The notes: a model not told the origin generated them from the letters alone. A DNA stretch of 64,000 bases from Eudoraea adriatica DSM 19308 (GCF_000382125.1 NZ_KB907546.1:434001-498000); one strand, 5' to 3'; numbered from the stretch's first letter, positions 15,511-23,979 are shown. A program made the numbers and translations.

Positions 15511-16935
15511 TTACTTTTGCTCCAGACCCAATTCCCGGCCTTTTTTGATCATAAAGTCATATGCCGGCTTATATTCATTTAGAATCTCACCCTCCAGAAT
15601 AGCTTCTTTTATAGCATCTTTTATAATTCCTATTTCCTTAGAGGGTTTAAGATTAAAAGTTTTCATTATTACCTCACCACTTATTGGAGGTTGAAAATTT
15701 CTTAAATGATCTCGTTCTTCTACTTCAATGATTTTTTGTCTGACAATCTGAAAATTGTTTTTGTACTTTTTCTGTTTTTTAGCATTTTTTGTAGTAATAT
15801 CTGCCTCACAAAGTGTCATAAGGTCATCGACATGTTCTCCCGCATCAAATACCAACCTCCTGACAGCTGAATCTGTTACATTATCCTGAGAAAGAATTAT
15901 AGGTCTTGAACTCATGCGCACCATTTTCTGGACAAATTTCATTTTGTCGTTTAATGGCATATGCAACCTTTTAAATAATTTATAGACCATTTTAGAACCT
16001 ATAAACTCATGTGCGTGAAAAGTCCAGCCTATCTTTTTGTCAAATTTTTTGGTAGGGGCCTTGCCTATATCATGCAATAAGGCGGCCCATCGCAGCCATA
16101 AATTGTCTGACATCCCGGCAATATTGTCCACAACTTCAAGAGTATGCCAGAAATTGTCTTTGTGGCGCTGTCCTTCAATTTCTTCAATACCTTCCAAAGC
16201 AGTTAATTCGGGTAGCAAAAGGGGTAGTAACTCTGTAGTATGTAAAAGTTTCAGACCAATAGATGGCTGATCGCATTCCAAAATTTTGTGTAGTTCATCA
16301 ACGATACGTTCCTGAGATATTATTTTAATTCGATCTTTATTTTCTATAATAGCCTGAAGCGATTTTAATTCGATGTTAAAACCAAGTTGTGCAGCAAACC
16401 TAATGGCTCTCATCATCCTTAAAGGATCATCAGAATAAGTTATTGAGGGATCCAATGGGGTTCGAATTATTTTATTTTTCAGATCCCTGACCCCATCAAA
16501 AGGATCAATTAGCTGGCCAAAATCAGTTTCATTAAGTGATATAGCCATAGTATTAATAGTAAAATCGCGTCTTTTCTGGTCATCCAGAAGTGTTCCATTT
16601 TCCACAACAGGTTTTCTGCTATCCCTTGTATAGCTTTCAGTTCTGGCACCTACAAATTCTATTTCCCAAGCATGATGCTTGATCATTGCGGTCCCAAAAT
16701 TCTTAAAGACAGATACCCTGGGATTTCCTTTAAGTTTTCCGGCTACTTTTTTGGCAAGTTCTATTCCACTGCCTACAGCAACTATGTCTATATCTTTCGA
16801 TTTACCTCTTTGCAATAAAAGATCCCTGACATAACCCCCTATTACAAAACTGTCTATTGAGAGTTCCTCAGCGGAGTCTGCAATAGTCTTAAAAATAGAA
16901 TCCCGTAAGCTTTTTTTGAAATTAGTCAGTGTCAT
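15511..16935 (-). CDS. tRNA nucleotidyltransferase/poly(A) polymerase family protein with HD domain
   Basis: A class II nucleotidyltransferase that most likely adds or repairs the 3' CCA end of tRNA. The 474-residue protein has the head domain motif GGYVRDLLL (33-41) and the catalytic pair in KDIDIVAVG (Asp48, Asp50), the RRDFTINTMA motif, the neck motif DPLRMMRAIRFAAQLGF, and an HD phosphohydrolase motif WAALLHDIGKAPTK. Bacteria with a single protein of this type use it as CCA-adding enzyme with added phosphatase activity; in organisms with two, the tasks are split. I cannot tell which applies here. It follows tsaC by 75 bases, so both may be read from the glycosyltransferase operon. Confidence 0.92.
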   Translation of the reverse strand: MTLTNFKKSLRDSIFKTIADSAEELSIDSFVIGGYVRDLLLQRGKSKDIDIVAVGSGIELAKKVAGKLKGNPRVSVFKNFGTAMIKHHAWEIEFVGARTESYTRDSRKPVVENGTLLDDQKRRDFTINTMAISLNETDFGQLIDPFDGVRDLKNKIIRTPLDPSITYSDDPLRMMRAIRFAAQLGFNIELKSLQAIIENKDRIKIISQERIVDELHKILECDQPSIGLKLLHTTELLPLLLPELTALEGIEEIEGQRHKDNFWHTLEVVDNIAGMSDNLWLRWAALLHDIGKAPTKKFDKKIGWTFHAHEFIGSKMVYKLFKRLHMPLNDKMKFVQKMVRMSSRPIILSQDNVTDSAVRRLVFDAGEHVDDLMTLCEADITTKNAKKQKKYKNNFQIVRQKIIEVEERDHLRNFQPPISGEVIMKTFNLKPSKEIGIIKDAIKEAILEGEILNEYKPAYDFMIKKGRELGLEQK

Positions 16936-17010
16936 AATTCAGATCACTTCTGAGTTGATTTGCCTGGATGGGAGGTAATCCGGAATAATAAGTTAAGATT
17001 TCCCCCTGTT

Positions 17011-17574
17011 TTACTTTCGGATAATTTTTACAATTCCATCATTACCCAATTTAATAATCGAAGAAGGTGAATTGTTAATTTTTTTCTGTTCCAAATTTAC
17101 CACATAGTCCACACCTTTTAAAATCAATTCACTTATTTCTGAAAAACTTCCGGGTGTCGGTTCACCTGCAATATTTGCAGAAGTTGAAACAATGGGTCTA
17201 TTGAATTTTTTAATTAATTGCTGACAAAAATTATCAGATGCTACTCTAATTGCCAGCGTATTGTCCTCAGCAATAAGATTATCGGCAACGCCTCTGGGGT
17301 TGTCATAAATAATAGTAACCGGTCGTTCGGAGAGATCCATGATGTCATAAGCAGGTTCAGGGACTTTCTCTACATATTGTTCGAGCATGAACTGATTGGC
17401 AACCAGACAGATCATTGTCTTTTTATCTGACCTTTTTTTTAATTTGAATATTTTCTCTATTGCTTCTTTGTTGGTTGCATCACAACCAATACCCCAAACT
17501 GTATCTGTTGGATAAAGAATAAGGCCGCCCTCATTCAGAATTGTAATTGAGTTATCAATTTCTTTTTTAAACAT
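17011..17574 (-). CDS. tsaC: L-threonylcarbamoyladenylate synthase (Sua5/YciO/YrdC family)
   Basis: Makes threonylcarbamoyl-AMP from threonine, bicarbonate and ATP for the t6A37 modification of ANN-decoding tRNAs. The 187-residue protein has GLILYPTDTVWGIGCDA (16-32), the lysine-rich IFKLKKRSDKKTMICL, PVTIIYDNP, and STSANIAGEPTPGSF near residue 140. It is the short TsaC form without the extra Sua5 domain. It begins 14 bases after the preceding glycosyltransferase gene and so is probably expressed from the envelope-glycan operon. The neighbouring tRNA nucleotidyltransferase gene gives a small tRNA-maturation pair. Confidence 0.93.
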   Translation of the reverse strand: MFKKEIDNSITILNEGGLILYPTDTVWGIGCDATNKEAIEKIFKLKKRSDKKTMICLVANQFMLEQYVEKVPEPAYDIMDLSERPVTIIYDNPRGVADNLIAEDNTLAIRVASDNFCQQLIKKFNRPIVSTSANIAGEPTPGSFSEISELILKGVDYVVNLEQKKINNSPSSIIKLGNDGIVKIIRK

Positions 17575-17588
17575 TGAATGGTTTTCTG

Positions 17589-18527
17589 TCAGATAATACG
17601 CTGCTCATGCTTCAATGACTTACCTAAGGGGAGTCCTATTAATATACGATGGAATAATCTGAAATATTTAGGTTTTATAATAGATACAACCCCGTAGCGA
17701 AAAATAAAAAATATTCGCAATATTTGATAGTGCAAATACCCGTAATTCTTTCTTATAACGTAGAACATAGAGGTTTTAAGTTCAATTTTAGTTTTAATAT
17801 TCCAGGAAGTATTTCCAATGCTCTTTCCCTGATAATGTAGGTAAGATGCAGAGGGGATAAAATAGGTTTTTTTGCTTTTCTTCTTTAACCTGTAACATAT
17901 ATCACTTTCTTCGAAGTAAAGGAAAATATTTGTATCAAACCCTCCTACAGAATCAAAATCCTTAGCCCTAAAAAACATGAAACTGCCATTTACATAATCT
18001 ACAGATAATGGCTTGGTATAGAGCTTTCGTCTGTTGGGCTTGGTCCCCGGAAAAATAAATTCCAACATTTTTTTGCCAAAAATTTCCCTTCCAAGAGAAG
18101 TGAAATGATCGAAACTAACCTCTTTTATCTGATGCTCATTAAAGATTTGTGGTCCGCATAAAGCCGCATCCTTCGTCTTTTCCATAAAATCAAAACATAT
18201 TTTTATGGGATCGTTTATTAGCAAAGTGTCGTTGTTTAAAAAGAGGTAATACTTCGAATTGGCAAACTGAACAGCATACATGTTGCCGCCGCCAAAACCA
18301 GTATTTATCCTGCTCCTGTAAAGCCGCACATTAGAATACTTCAGCCCAGAAATATAATTCTTCAACTCTGCATAATCTTCCTTTTTGGACGCATTATCAA
18401 CAATAATAATTTCGTAGGATACAGTACTAGTCGTGTTTTTCAAAACACTTTTAACGCACTCCCGCGTAAACTCATAGGAATTGTAATTAATGATGATTAC
18501 CGATAAATCGAATTTAGTACTTCTCAT
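17589..18527 (-). CDS. Glycosyltransferase family 2, rhamnosyltransferase-like
   Basis: An inverting GT-A enzyme that transfers a sugar to an envelope glycan. The 312-residue cytosolic protein has the start FDLSVIIINYNSYEFTRECV, the nucleotide-binding IIIVDNAS, the metal-binding FLNNDTLL (DXD variant), and the acceptor/catalytic segment YVNGSFMFFRAKDF followed by GGFDTNIFLYFEESDICYRL, with the acidic EESD catalytic group intact. That last pattern is typical of WbbL/rhamnosyl-type GT2 proteins. The C-terminal 60 residues are basic and hydrophobic, which suggests membrane association. It overlaps the upstream fusion gene by 14 bases, so the two are translationally coupled. Donor and acceptor are not known. 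Confidence 0.88.
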   Translation of the reverse strand: MRSTKFDLSVIIINYNSYEFTRECVKSVLKNTTSTVSYEIIIVDNASKKEDYAELKNYISGLKYSNVRLYRSRINTGFGGGNMYAVQFANSKYYLFLNNDTLLINDPIKICFDFMEKTKDAALCGPQIFNEHQIKEVSFDHFTSLGREIFGKKMLEFIFPGTKPNRRKLYTKPLSVDYVNGSFMFFRAKDFDSVGGFDTNIFLYFEESDICYRLKKKSKKTYFIPSASYLHYQGKSIGNTSWNIKTKIELKTSMFYVIRKNYGYLHYQILRIFFIFRYGVVSIIKPKYFRLFHRILIGLPLGKSLKHEQRII

Positions 18528-20364
18528 TTAATGAATTATCTAGAATGGCATTCCTGCAGTACTTTTTCAGAAAAAGTAATAACTGGTCTTCAAATAGAGT
18601 GGGTTTATAATAATCGTACAGCGAATCAATAACTTTTTTGATTTTCTTTTTGTTCATGTTGACAAATAATTCAGGGTGATAATCATTAAGATGAATAGCT
18701 GTGTTCAATAACGATGTGCTATCATGCCAGGCCGCTTTAACAATGTAGGGACTAAAAAGACAAAATGTAGGTATTCCAAGCGCCTTAGCCATGTTGGCGG
18801 CCCCTCCTTCGTTTCCAATCAGGGCATTACACTGGGAGAGAATCAGAATAAATTCTCTTAAAGAAGTTGCGTAAAAATCAAAATATATTTTTGATTTGGA
18901 TACTTCGTTGCACTGGTCATAAATAGCCCTGGCCTCATCTTTTTGATTTGGTAAATAGTTAAAAAGGATGATGCCATCAGTATTTGAACAAATTAAATCA
19001 ACAACTTTGGACATATAGTGAGCGGGATAAGTTTTTAAGGCACTACTACCTAATATACTTATCATGATTAATTTCTGCTTAGAATTTGTTTTTAATGCAC
19101 TAACTTTTTGTTTGGCCAGAACAATTTCCTCCTTACTGAGGTATAATTTAGGTGAGATGGAGTAGTCATTGAACTCAGGAGCGATTGGATTAAGTAATTC
19201 CAATCTGATTTTGTTGGCAAGTGAATTCTCTTTGTCGGCTTGTTTGCTTTCATTTACCGTATCGGTGTACACCCAGGATTTATACCACCTGTAATGAGCT
19301 ATTTTACGCTCAGCCCGGGCAAAAAGTGAAATTAGGTTGCTTTCTAATTTACCGTATGCATCTATTACTACATCATAGGATTGTTTTCTAATCGATCTTA
19401 AAAATAAATAAAAGGCTTTTTTATTTTCGCTAAACTCCTTTTTAAATACAATGATTTGGTCTATATGCGGATTGTTTTCCAAAACAGCCAGAGTATTTTC
19501 ATTTGCAACGTAATGAACGGTACATTCGGGGTACAATTGTTTTAGAGTACGACAGATAATGGTACTTGCCAGTACATCCCCTATCATTTTTTGCTGAAGA
19601 ACAAGAAATTTCATGTTTTCCTTATTCTTTTTAAGAACAACTGCGTTTTCAGGAGTGCTTCTTTGATCTATATGCACACAGGCTGCGCTGTATCTGAGTT
19701 GCTTGGACCTTATTCCATGATTTTGTAAATGTTCTGTAGTGAGATTGCCTATACCTTCATTATTCTCTTTAATACCAAAAACCTTAACTAAATCTTTTTT
19801 CCATCCTGAAGAATTGTGTTCGTTCCAGCTGTACTTTACAGGAGTTAGGGCGTCATGAAATTTTGATATAAATCTTCTTGCCCTACTCCTGGTTCCTTTG
19901 GATAATTTTGTTATTCCTTTTCTCTTAAGCCAGTCTATTTTGAAGCAATTTTGTTCTTCTATGTCCTTTTGCGTTAAAGTCTCGGATATATGCAAAGGCA
20001 ACAAATAAGAGACTCCGGAAATTATTGTATTGGGTTCCTTATTTATGTAGTGAACCTGAACCAGATCCTCTCTGGGAATACAATTGCCTTCGGTTAATAG
20101 GATATAATCTGTATTAGATGATAATATGGCCTCATTCAATATTTTCCCTTTCTGAAGCCCATTACCTTCGCGCCAAATATGACTTATCTCAAAGCGCATA
20201 CTGGTTTTTATTTTTTCAACCAATTCTTTAGTTGGTTTCGGTGACCCTTCATCGGCAATAATCAATTCAAAATCCTTGTAAGTCTGGCAATTGAAGCCCC
20301 AAAGAACCTTTTCCAACAATGCGGGTTGGTCGGAGGTCCTTACTATAACACTTACAGTATTCAT
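18514..20364 (-). CDS. Fusion of a degenerate GT2 domain and a GT9 heptosyltransferase-like domain
   Basis: A 616-residue two-domain protein. Residues 1-235 have the GT2 fold: VSVIVRTSDQPALLEKVLWGF, then IIADEGS (35-41), W-R-E-G-N-G-L-Q, and GWKKDLVKVFGI (187-198). The DXD position, usually DGD, is TEGNCIP with Glu92 and Asn94, and the segment that normally carries the catalytic acids reads GIGNLTTEHL (204-213). The GT2 half is therefore probably inactive. Residues 251-616 begin MKFLVLQQKMIGDVLASTIICRTL and hold SILGSSALKTYPAHYM and GNEGGAANMAKALGIPTFCLFSP, as in GT9/ADP-heptose transferases. The two halves normally occur as separate proteins. First gene of the operon, with a -7 box 28 bases before its ATG. 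Confidence 0.85.
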   Translation of the reverse strand: MNTVSVIVRTSDQPALLEKVLWGFNCQTYKDFELIIADEGSPKPTKELVEKIKTSMRFEISHIWREGNGLQKGKILNEAILSSNTDYILLTEGNCIPREDLVQVHYINKEPNTIISGVSYLLPLHISETLTQKDIEEQNCFKIDWLKRKGITKLSKGTRSRARRFISKFHDALTPVKYSWNEHNSSGWKKDLVKVFGIKENNEGIGNLTTEHLQNHGIRSKQLRYSAACVHIDQRSTPENAVVLKKNKENMKFLVLQQKMIGDVLASTIICRTLKQLYPECTVHYVANENTLAVLENNPHIDQIIVFKKEFSENKKAFYLFLRSIRKQSYDVVIDAYGKLESNLISLFARAERKIAHYRWYKSWVYTDTVNESKQADKENSLANKIRLELLNPIAPEFNDYSISPKLYLSKEEIVLAKQKVSALKTNSKQKLIMISILGSSALKTYPAHYMSKVVDLICSNTDGIILFNYLPNQKDEARAIYDQCNEVSKSKIYFDFYATSLREFILILSQCNALIGNEGGAANMAKALGIPTFCLFSPYIVKAAWHDSTSLLNTAIHLNDYHPELFVNMNKKKIKKVIDSLYDYYKPTLFEDQLLLFLKKYCRNAILDNSLNEKY

Positions 20365-20392
20365 TAAAAATTATTTGCTTTTACTGGTAATA

Positions 20393-20400
20393 CAAATGTA
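20393..20400 (-). promoter_or_regulatory. -7 box for the GT2-GT9 fusion operon
   Basis: TACATTTG on the minus strand matches TAnnTTTG, 28 bases before the ATG at 20364. No TTG -33 element is seen at normal spacing; an inverted repeat occupies that place. Confidence 0.5.
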
Positions 20401-20411
20401 GTTTTTTGCCT

Positions 20412-20429
20412 AGCATATCCTAATATGCT
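20412..20429. repeat. 18-base perfect inverted repeat at the -33 position of the glycan operon
   Basis: AGCATAT (20412-20418) and ATATGCT (20423-20429) flank CCTA. The centre lies about 20 bases upstream of the -7 box of the fusion gene, where the -33 element would be, so it is a candidate operator. Confidence 0.45.
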
Positions 20430-20671
20430 TTCCAAAATAATGAGGAGATTAAACAAAGGATACTGTGTTAGACCCAATAAAAAGATATTCACCGGGCACT
20501 CATTATACCTAAAAAATGCTTTGACTTCAGCGGGATGTTTAAAGTAAAATTTCGCTTATAGAAATACTTAAAATACCTGAAAATAGTAAAAACTTAAAAA
20601 ATATAAGAGGTTAGTAATGCCAGCTTTATGGATGTACTCAATGATGTAATGGAAAATATGAGTGACACAAC

Positions 20672-21469
20672 TTATTCTGTGATAGCTAAATAATAAGCCA
20701 GTTGATTTTTTGTCTCCAATCGTTTTAATTCTCTGTAGCGCTCCAGAACGCCGAGTGAATCAAGGTAACAGATTATAATCCCTTTTTTGCCATCTAGTAT
20801 ACCTAAGCGAAAGATATAGCGATGCAAAAATTTCCAACTTGGCTTAAGGATCATATAGGCATAATTAAATTTCTTCTCTTTGAAAAATGATTCTTTGGCC
20901 TTTAATCTGCCATAGCTTATTATTTTATCTTTATATTCCCGAAAATTTTTATAGCAATAATGGATGAGCTTTTCACTTAGAATTCCTGAAGAACCATCAA
21001 CATCCAGAGTCTCATGCACTAATTTTTCTTCAGAAAATTTAACTTTACTTTTTCTAAACAAGCGATAATTCTTATCTGTTTGCCATCCGCTAAATCGCAA
21101 GGATTTATTCTGGAACATAAACTTCCTGTAAAACCAGTAAGCAGCGTGTTCAGGAGTAGAGTTCAGGGTTTCAATAATCTCATTTTTAAGATTTTCGGGA
21201 ACAACCTCATCGGCATCCAAAAATAGAACCCAATCATTGGCGGCCTGTTTTAGAGCAAACGATTTTTGTAACGTAAAGTTGTCAAAAGGATGTTGAATTA
21301 CCTTTACATTTTCTAAATTGAGCAGATATTCATACGTTCCATCTGTGCTAAAGGAATCAACTACAATTATTTCATCTGCAAAATCTATTGATTGGATACA
21401 CTTTTCTATGTATCCAATTTCATTATATGTAATAATTACAGCTGATATTTTCTCTTCGGAACTATTCAT
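20672..21469 (-). CDS. Glycosyltransferase family 2, WaaE/KdtX-like
   Basis: A 265-residue GT2 enzyme resembling the LPS-core glucosyltransferase WaaE/KdtX. The start KISAVIITYNEIGYIEKCIQS, the segment DEIIVVDSFSTDGT, the metal-binding FLDADEVVP (intact DXD), and the acceptor region SGWQTDKNYRLFRKSKVKF with LVHETL all fit that group. Its likely job is to add a hexose to a lipid-A core or similar glycolipid on the cytosolic face of the inner membrane. The frame extends to a TTG at 21502, but the -7 box at 21507-21514 places the transcript start at about that point, so the ATG at 21469 is chosen. It is transcribed separately from the fusion operon. Confidence 0.88.
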   Translation of the reverse strand: MNSSEEKISAVIITYNEIGYIEKCIQSIDFADEIIVVDSFSTDGTYEYLLNLENVKVIQHPFDNFTLQKSFALKQAANDWVLFLDADEVVPENLKNEIIETLNSTPEHAAYWFYRKFMFQNKSLRFSGWQTDKNYRLFRKSKVKFSEEKLVHETLDVDGSSGILSEKLIHYCYKNFREYKDKIISYGRLKAKESFFKEKKFNYAYMILKPSWKFLHRYIFRLGILDGKKGIIICYLDSLGVLERYRELKRLETKNQLAYYLAITE

Positions 21470-21506
21470 TTTTTCAATGATATATGCAGTTTTCCTGAAC
21501 AATTAA

Positions 21507-21514
21507 CAAAGTTA
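21507..21514 (-). promoter_or_regulatory. -7 box for the WaaE-like gene
   Basis: TAACTTTG on the minus strand, 37 bases before the ATG at 21469. It argues against the alternative TTG start at 21502, which would lie at the transcript start. No -33 TTG at normal spacing. Confidence 0.45.
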
Positions 21515-21564
21515 TAACTATAAATAAGAGAAAATATTATTGAAAACAATATTTTTTGAAAAAA

Positions 21565-22380
21565 TTAAACTGCTACATTATATTCCCTTAGGGCTTCATT
21601 AAGTGAAGTTTTTTTGTTTGTACTTGCTTTACGTACACCAATAATCAGAGCACAGGGCACCTGATATTCCCCTGCAGGAAATTTTTTGGTATAGCTTCCG
21701 GGGATTACCACGGATCTCGCTGGCACCAGACCTTTCCGCTCTATAGGTTTATCTCCGGTAACATCAATTATTTTTGTGGAAGCAGTTAATACCACATTTG
21801 CTCCCAATACGGCTTCCTGTTCAACCCTAACACCCTCAACAACAATACATCTACTGCCAATAAAGGCATTGTCTTCAATTATTACAGGGGCCGCCTGGAG
21901 GGGTTCTAAAACTCCCCCAATACCAACGCCGCCACTTAAATGAACATTTTTTCCAATTTGAGCGCAGCTCCCAACAGTGGCCCAGGTGTCAACCATAGTG
22001 CCTTCATCTACATAGGCGCCAATATTAACATAACTAGGCATCAGGATCGTACCTTTAGAAATGTATGAACCGTGTCTGGCAACGGCATGAGGAACAACAC
22101 GTATCCCTTTGCGCTTGTAACCTCTCTTTAGCGGAATCTTATCGTGGTATTCAAAAATACCTGCTTCAAGAGTCTCCATTTTTTGAATTGGAAAGTAAAG
22201 TACAACTGCCTTTTTAACCCATTCATTTATTTGCCAACCACCTTTTACAGGTTCTGCACATCGTAATTTTCCATCATCAATTAACTGAATGACCTCTCGT
22301 ATGGCTTCTTGTGTTTTAGCTTCTTTAAGCAGTTCTCTGTCTTCCCAGGCTTTTTCAATAGTATTTCGGAGTGTAGTCAT
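21565..22380 (-). CDS. dapD: 2,3,4,5-tetrahydropyridine-2,6-dicarboxylate N-succinyltransferase
   Basis: Succinylates tetrahydrodipicolinate in the succinylase branch of lysine and meso-diaminopimelate synthesis, so it supplies peptidoglycan cross-links. The 271-residue protein has an N-terminal helical domain (TLRNTIEKAWEDREL) and a left-handed beta-helix of hexapeptide repeats including ILMPSYVNIGAYVDEGTMVD, GVGIGGVLEPLQ and FIGSRCIVVEGV. Length and motifs are those of trimeric DapD. It has its own promoter region divergent from ruvX across 101 bases. Other dap genes are not in the window. Confidence 0.96.
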   Translation of the reverse strand: MTTLRNTIEKAWEDRELLKEAKTQEAIREVIQLIDDGKLRCAEPVKGGWQINEWVKKAVVLYFPIQKMETLEAGIFEYHDKIPLKRGYKRKGIRVVPHAVARHGSYISKGTILMPSYVNIGAYVDEGTMVDTWATVGSCAQIGKNVHLSGGVGIGGVLEPLQAAPVIIEDNAFIGSRCIVVEGVRVEQEAVLGANVVLTASTKIIDVTGDKPIERKGLVPARSVVIPGSYTKKFPAGEYQVPCALIIGVRKASTNKKTSLNEALREYNVAV

Positions 22381-22399
22381 AATGTCAGAATAATTTGCG

Positions 22400-22407
22400 C
22401 AAATATA
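22400..22407 (-). promoter_or_regulatory. -7 box for dapD
   Basis: TATATTTG on the minus strand, 19 bases before the dapD ATG, is a full TAnnTTTG match. It lies back to back with the ruvX box at 22461-22468. Confidence 0.55.
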
Positions 22408-22460
22408 GGGGGTAACTATTAATAAATCTTTAATTTTTATAGGCGTAACAATTTATCCCG

Positions 22461-22468
22461 TATTTTTG
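22461..22468 (+). promoter_or_regulatory. -7 box for ruvX
   Basis: TATTTTTG, 13 bases before the TTG start of ruvX. With a transcript start 5-8 bases after the box, the leader would be under 10 bases. Confidence 0.5.
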
Positions 22469-22481
22469 CAAAAAAATTGAT

Positions 22482-22892
22482 TTGGCGAGAATTATTGCAC
22501 TGGACTATGGTAAACAACGCACTGGGATAGCCGTTACGGATGAGTTACAGCTTATTGCTTCCGGCTTAACTACGGTGAACACCAAAGAACTTTTGCAGTT
22601 TCTTAAGGATTATGCAGCCCGGGAAAAAATTGCCCGCATAGTTGTTGGTGAACCTAAACAACGAGATAATTCACCATCTGAATCGGAAGAAGCTATTCAG
22701 GTATTTTTGAAAAGGTTAAAAGAATCTTTCCCATTAATTCCTGTTGATCGGCAGGATGAACGGTTTACATCAAAACTTGCTTTTCAAACCATGGTCAATT
22801 CCGGGCTTAAGAAGAAAAAACGTCAGAATAAGGGATTAATAGATGAGATTAGTGCGACCCTTATTTTACAATCGTATTTAAACAGAATATAG
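22482..22892 (+). CDS. ruvX: Holliday junction resolvase-like protein (YqgF/RuvX)
   Basis: An RNase H-fold nuclease family protein; members process the 5' end of 16S rRNA precursor and have been called putative Holliday junction resolvases. The 136-residue protein has the first catalytic acid in ALDYGKQRTGIAVTD (Asp8), VVGEPKQRDNSPSE, DERFTSKLA, and the last acid in LIDEISATLILQSYL. It starts with TTG at 22482: no in-frame ATG or GTG precedes the conserved ARIIALDYG, so the rare start is well supported. It is followed after 4 bases by def, so the two are co-transcribed. Confidence 0.93.
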   Translation: MARIIALDYGKQRTGIAVTDELQLIASGLTTVNTKELLQFLKDYAAREKIARIVVGEPKQRDNSPSESEEAIQVFLKRLKESFPLIPVDRQDERFTSKLAFQTMVNSGLKKKKRQNKGLIDEISATLILQSYLNRI

Positions 22893-22896
22893 TAGA

Positions 22897-23487
22897 ATGA
22901 CTTTATCTATTTTAGCATATGGAGACCCTGTTTTAAGAAAAACAGGCAAAACAATAACCAAAGATTACCCCCAACTAAAGGAATTAATTGCCAATATGTG
23001 GGAAACCATGTATAATGCAAATGGCGTTGGGCTGGCTGCTCCGCAAATTGGACTTCCAATTCGATTATTCCTGGTGGATACCGGACCTTTTGCTGAGGAT
23101 GATGAATTAACTCCGGAAGAACAAGAGGCTCTTAGAAATTTTAAAAAAGTATTTATTAATGCAAAGATTGAGCAGCAATCCGGCACTAATTGGACTTTTA
23201 ACGAAGGCTGTCTTAGTATTCCTGATATTCGTGAGGATGTAAGTCGCCTGGATACTATTGAAATTAGCTATATGGACGAAAATTTCAAGCCGCATAAAGA
23301 GACCTATAATGGCCTTTTAGCCAGAGTAATACAACACGAATATGATCATATTGAGGGGATCCTTTTTACAGATAAACTATCCAGTCTTAAAAAAAGGCTG
23401 CTTAAAGGTAAACTTACCAATATCTCAAAAGGTAAAATAAATGTGGATTATAAAATGCGTTTCCCTGATTTAAAAAAGGTGCGCTAA
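22897..23487 (+). CDS. def: Peptide deformylase
   Basis: A metalloenzyme that removes the formyl group from the N-terminal Met of new proteins. The 196-residue protein has all three family motifs: GVGLAAPQIG (43-52, Gln50), EGCLSIP (103-109, metal ligand Cys105), and QHEYDH (146-151, ligands His147 and His151 with catalytic Glu148). A Bacteroidota-typical insert (FAEDDELTPEEQEAL) sits between motifs 1 and 2. It follows ruvX by 4 bases, a link common in Flavobacteriaceae. No methionyl-tRNA formyltransferase gene is nearby. Confidence 0.97.
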   Translation: MTLSILAYGDPVLRKTGKTITKDYPQLKELIANMWETMYNANGVGLAAPQIGLPIRLFLVDTGPFAEDDELTPEEQEALRNFKKVFINAKIEQQSGTNWTFNEGCLSIPDIREDVSRLDTIEISYMDENFKPHKETYNGLLARVIQHEYDHIEGILFTDKLSSLKKRLLKGKLTNISKGKINVDYKMRFPDLKKVR

Positions 23488-23538
23488 ATACATGGGATTA
23501 ACTTCATAGAGCGCAAAGCTTTATGTTATATACTATAT

Positions 23539-23967
23539 ATGAGTTTAGATAAAATACTTTCCATAGGGGGGAGACCCGGGCTTTACAAATTACTGACCCA
23601 AACCAGAACCAGACTTGTTGCCGAGTCTCTTCTCGACAATAGAAAAGTTACTGTGGGTATGAGCAGCAATGTGAGCGTACTTTCCGAAATTGCTATTTAT
23701 ACCTTAGAGGAAGAACTTCCGCTAAGAGCTGTGTTCGAAAAAATTCAACTCAAGGAAAAAGGAGGTAAAACCTCCGTAAAGCACAAAGATGACAAATTAA
23801 GTCTTGAGGAATATTTTTTTGAGGTATTGCCAAATTATGATGAAGACAAGGTCTATGTTAGTGATATAAAGAAAGTTATTCAATGGTATAATATTTTACA
23901 CGATCATGGAATAACAGATTTTACCGAACCTGAAGAAGAATCCGGCACAGCAGATGTAAAGGATTAA
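23539..23967 (+). CDS. DUF5606 family protein
   Basis: A 142-residue soluble protein of a family largely limited to Bacteroidota. The conserved start is SLDKILSIGGRPGLYKLLTQTRTRLVAESLLD, followed by a beta-rich segment (KVTVGMSSNVSVLSEIAIYT) and an acidic tail ending EEESGTADVKD. There is no signal peptide or membrane segment. It lies 51 bases after def and so is probably the third gene of ruvX-def-DUF5606. The neighbourhood hints at a role linked to translation, but nothing more can be said. It converges on the GH20 gene with 12 bases between stops. Confidence 0.85.
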   Translation: MSLDKILSIGGRPGLYKLLTQTRTRLVAESLLDNRKVTVGMSSNVSVLSEIAIYTLEEELPLRAVFEKIQLKEKGGKTSVKHKDDKLSLEEYFFEVLPNYDEDKVYVSDIKKVIQWYNILHDHGITDFTEPEEESGTADVKD

Positions 23968-23979
23968 ATTTCCAAATAA

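Larger units (their letters stand above)
20365..20671. other. 307-base gap between glycosyltransferase genes
   Basis: No coding sequence is supported here. The part next to the fusion gene holds its -7 box (20393-20400) and a perfect inverted repeat (20412-20429). The remaining 240 bases, leading to the stop codon of the WaaE-like gene at 20672, are AT-rich and show no terminator with a T run, no tRNA and no ORF of useful length. Confidence 0.6.
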
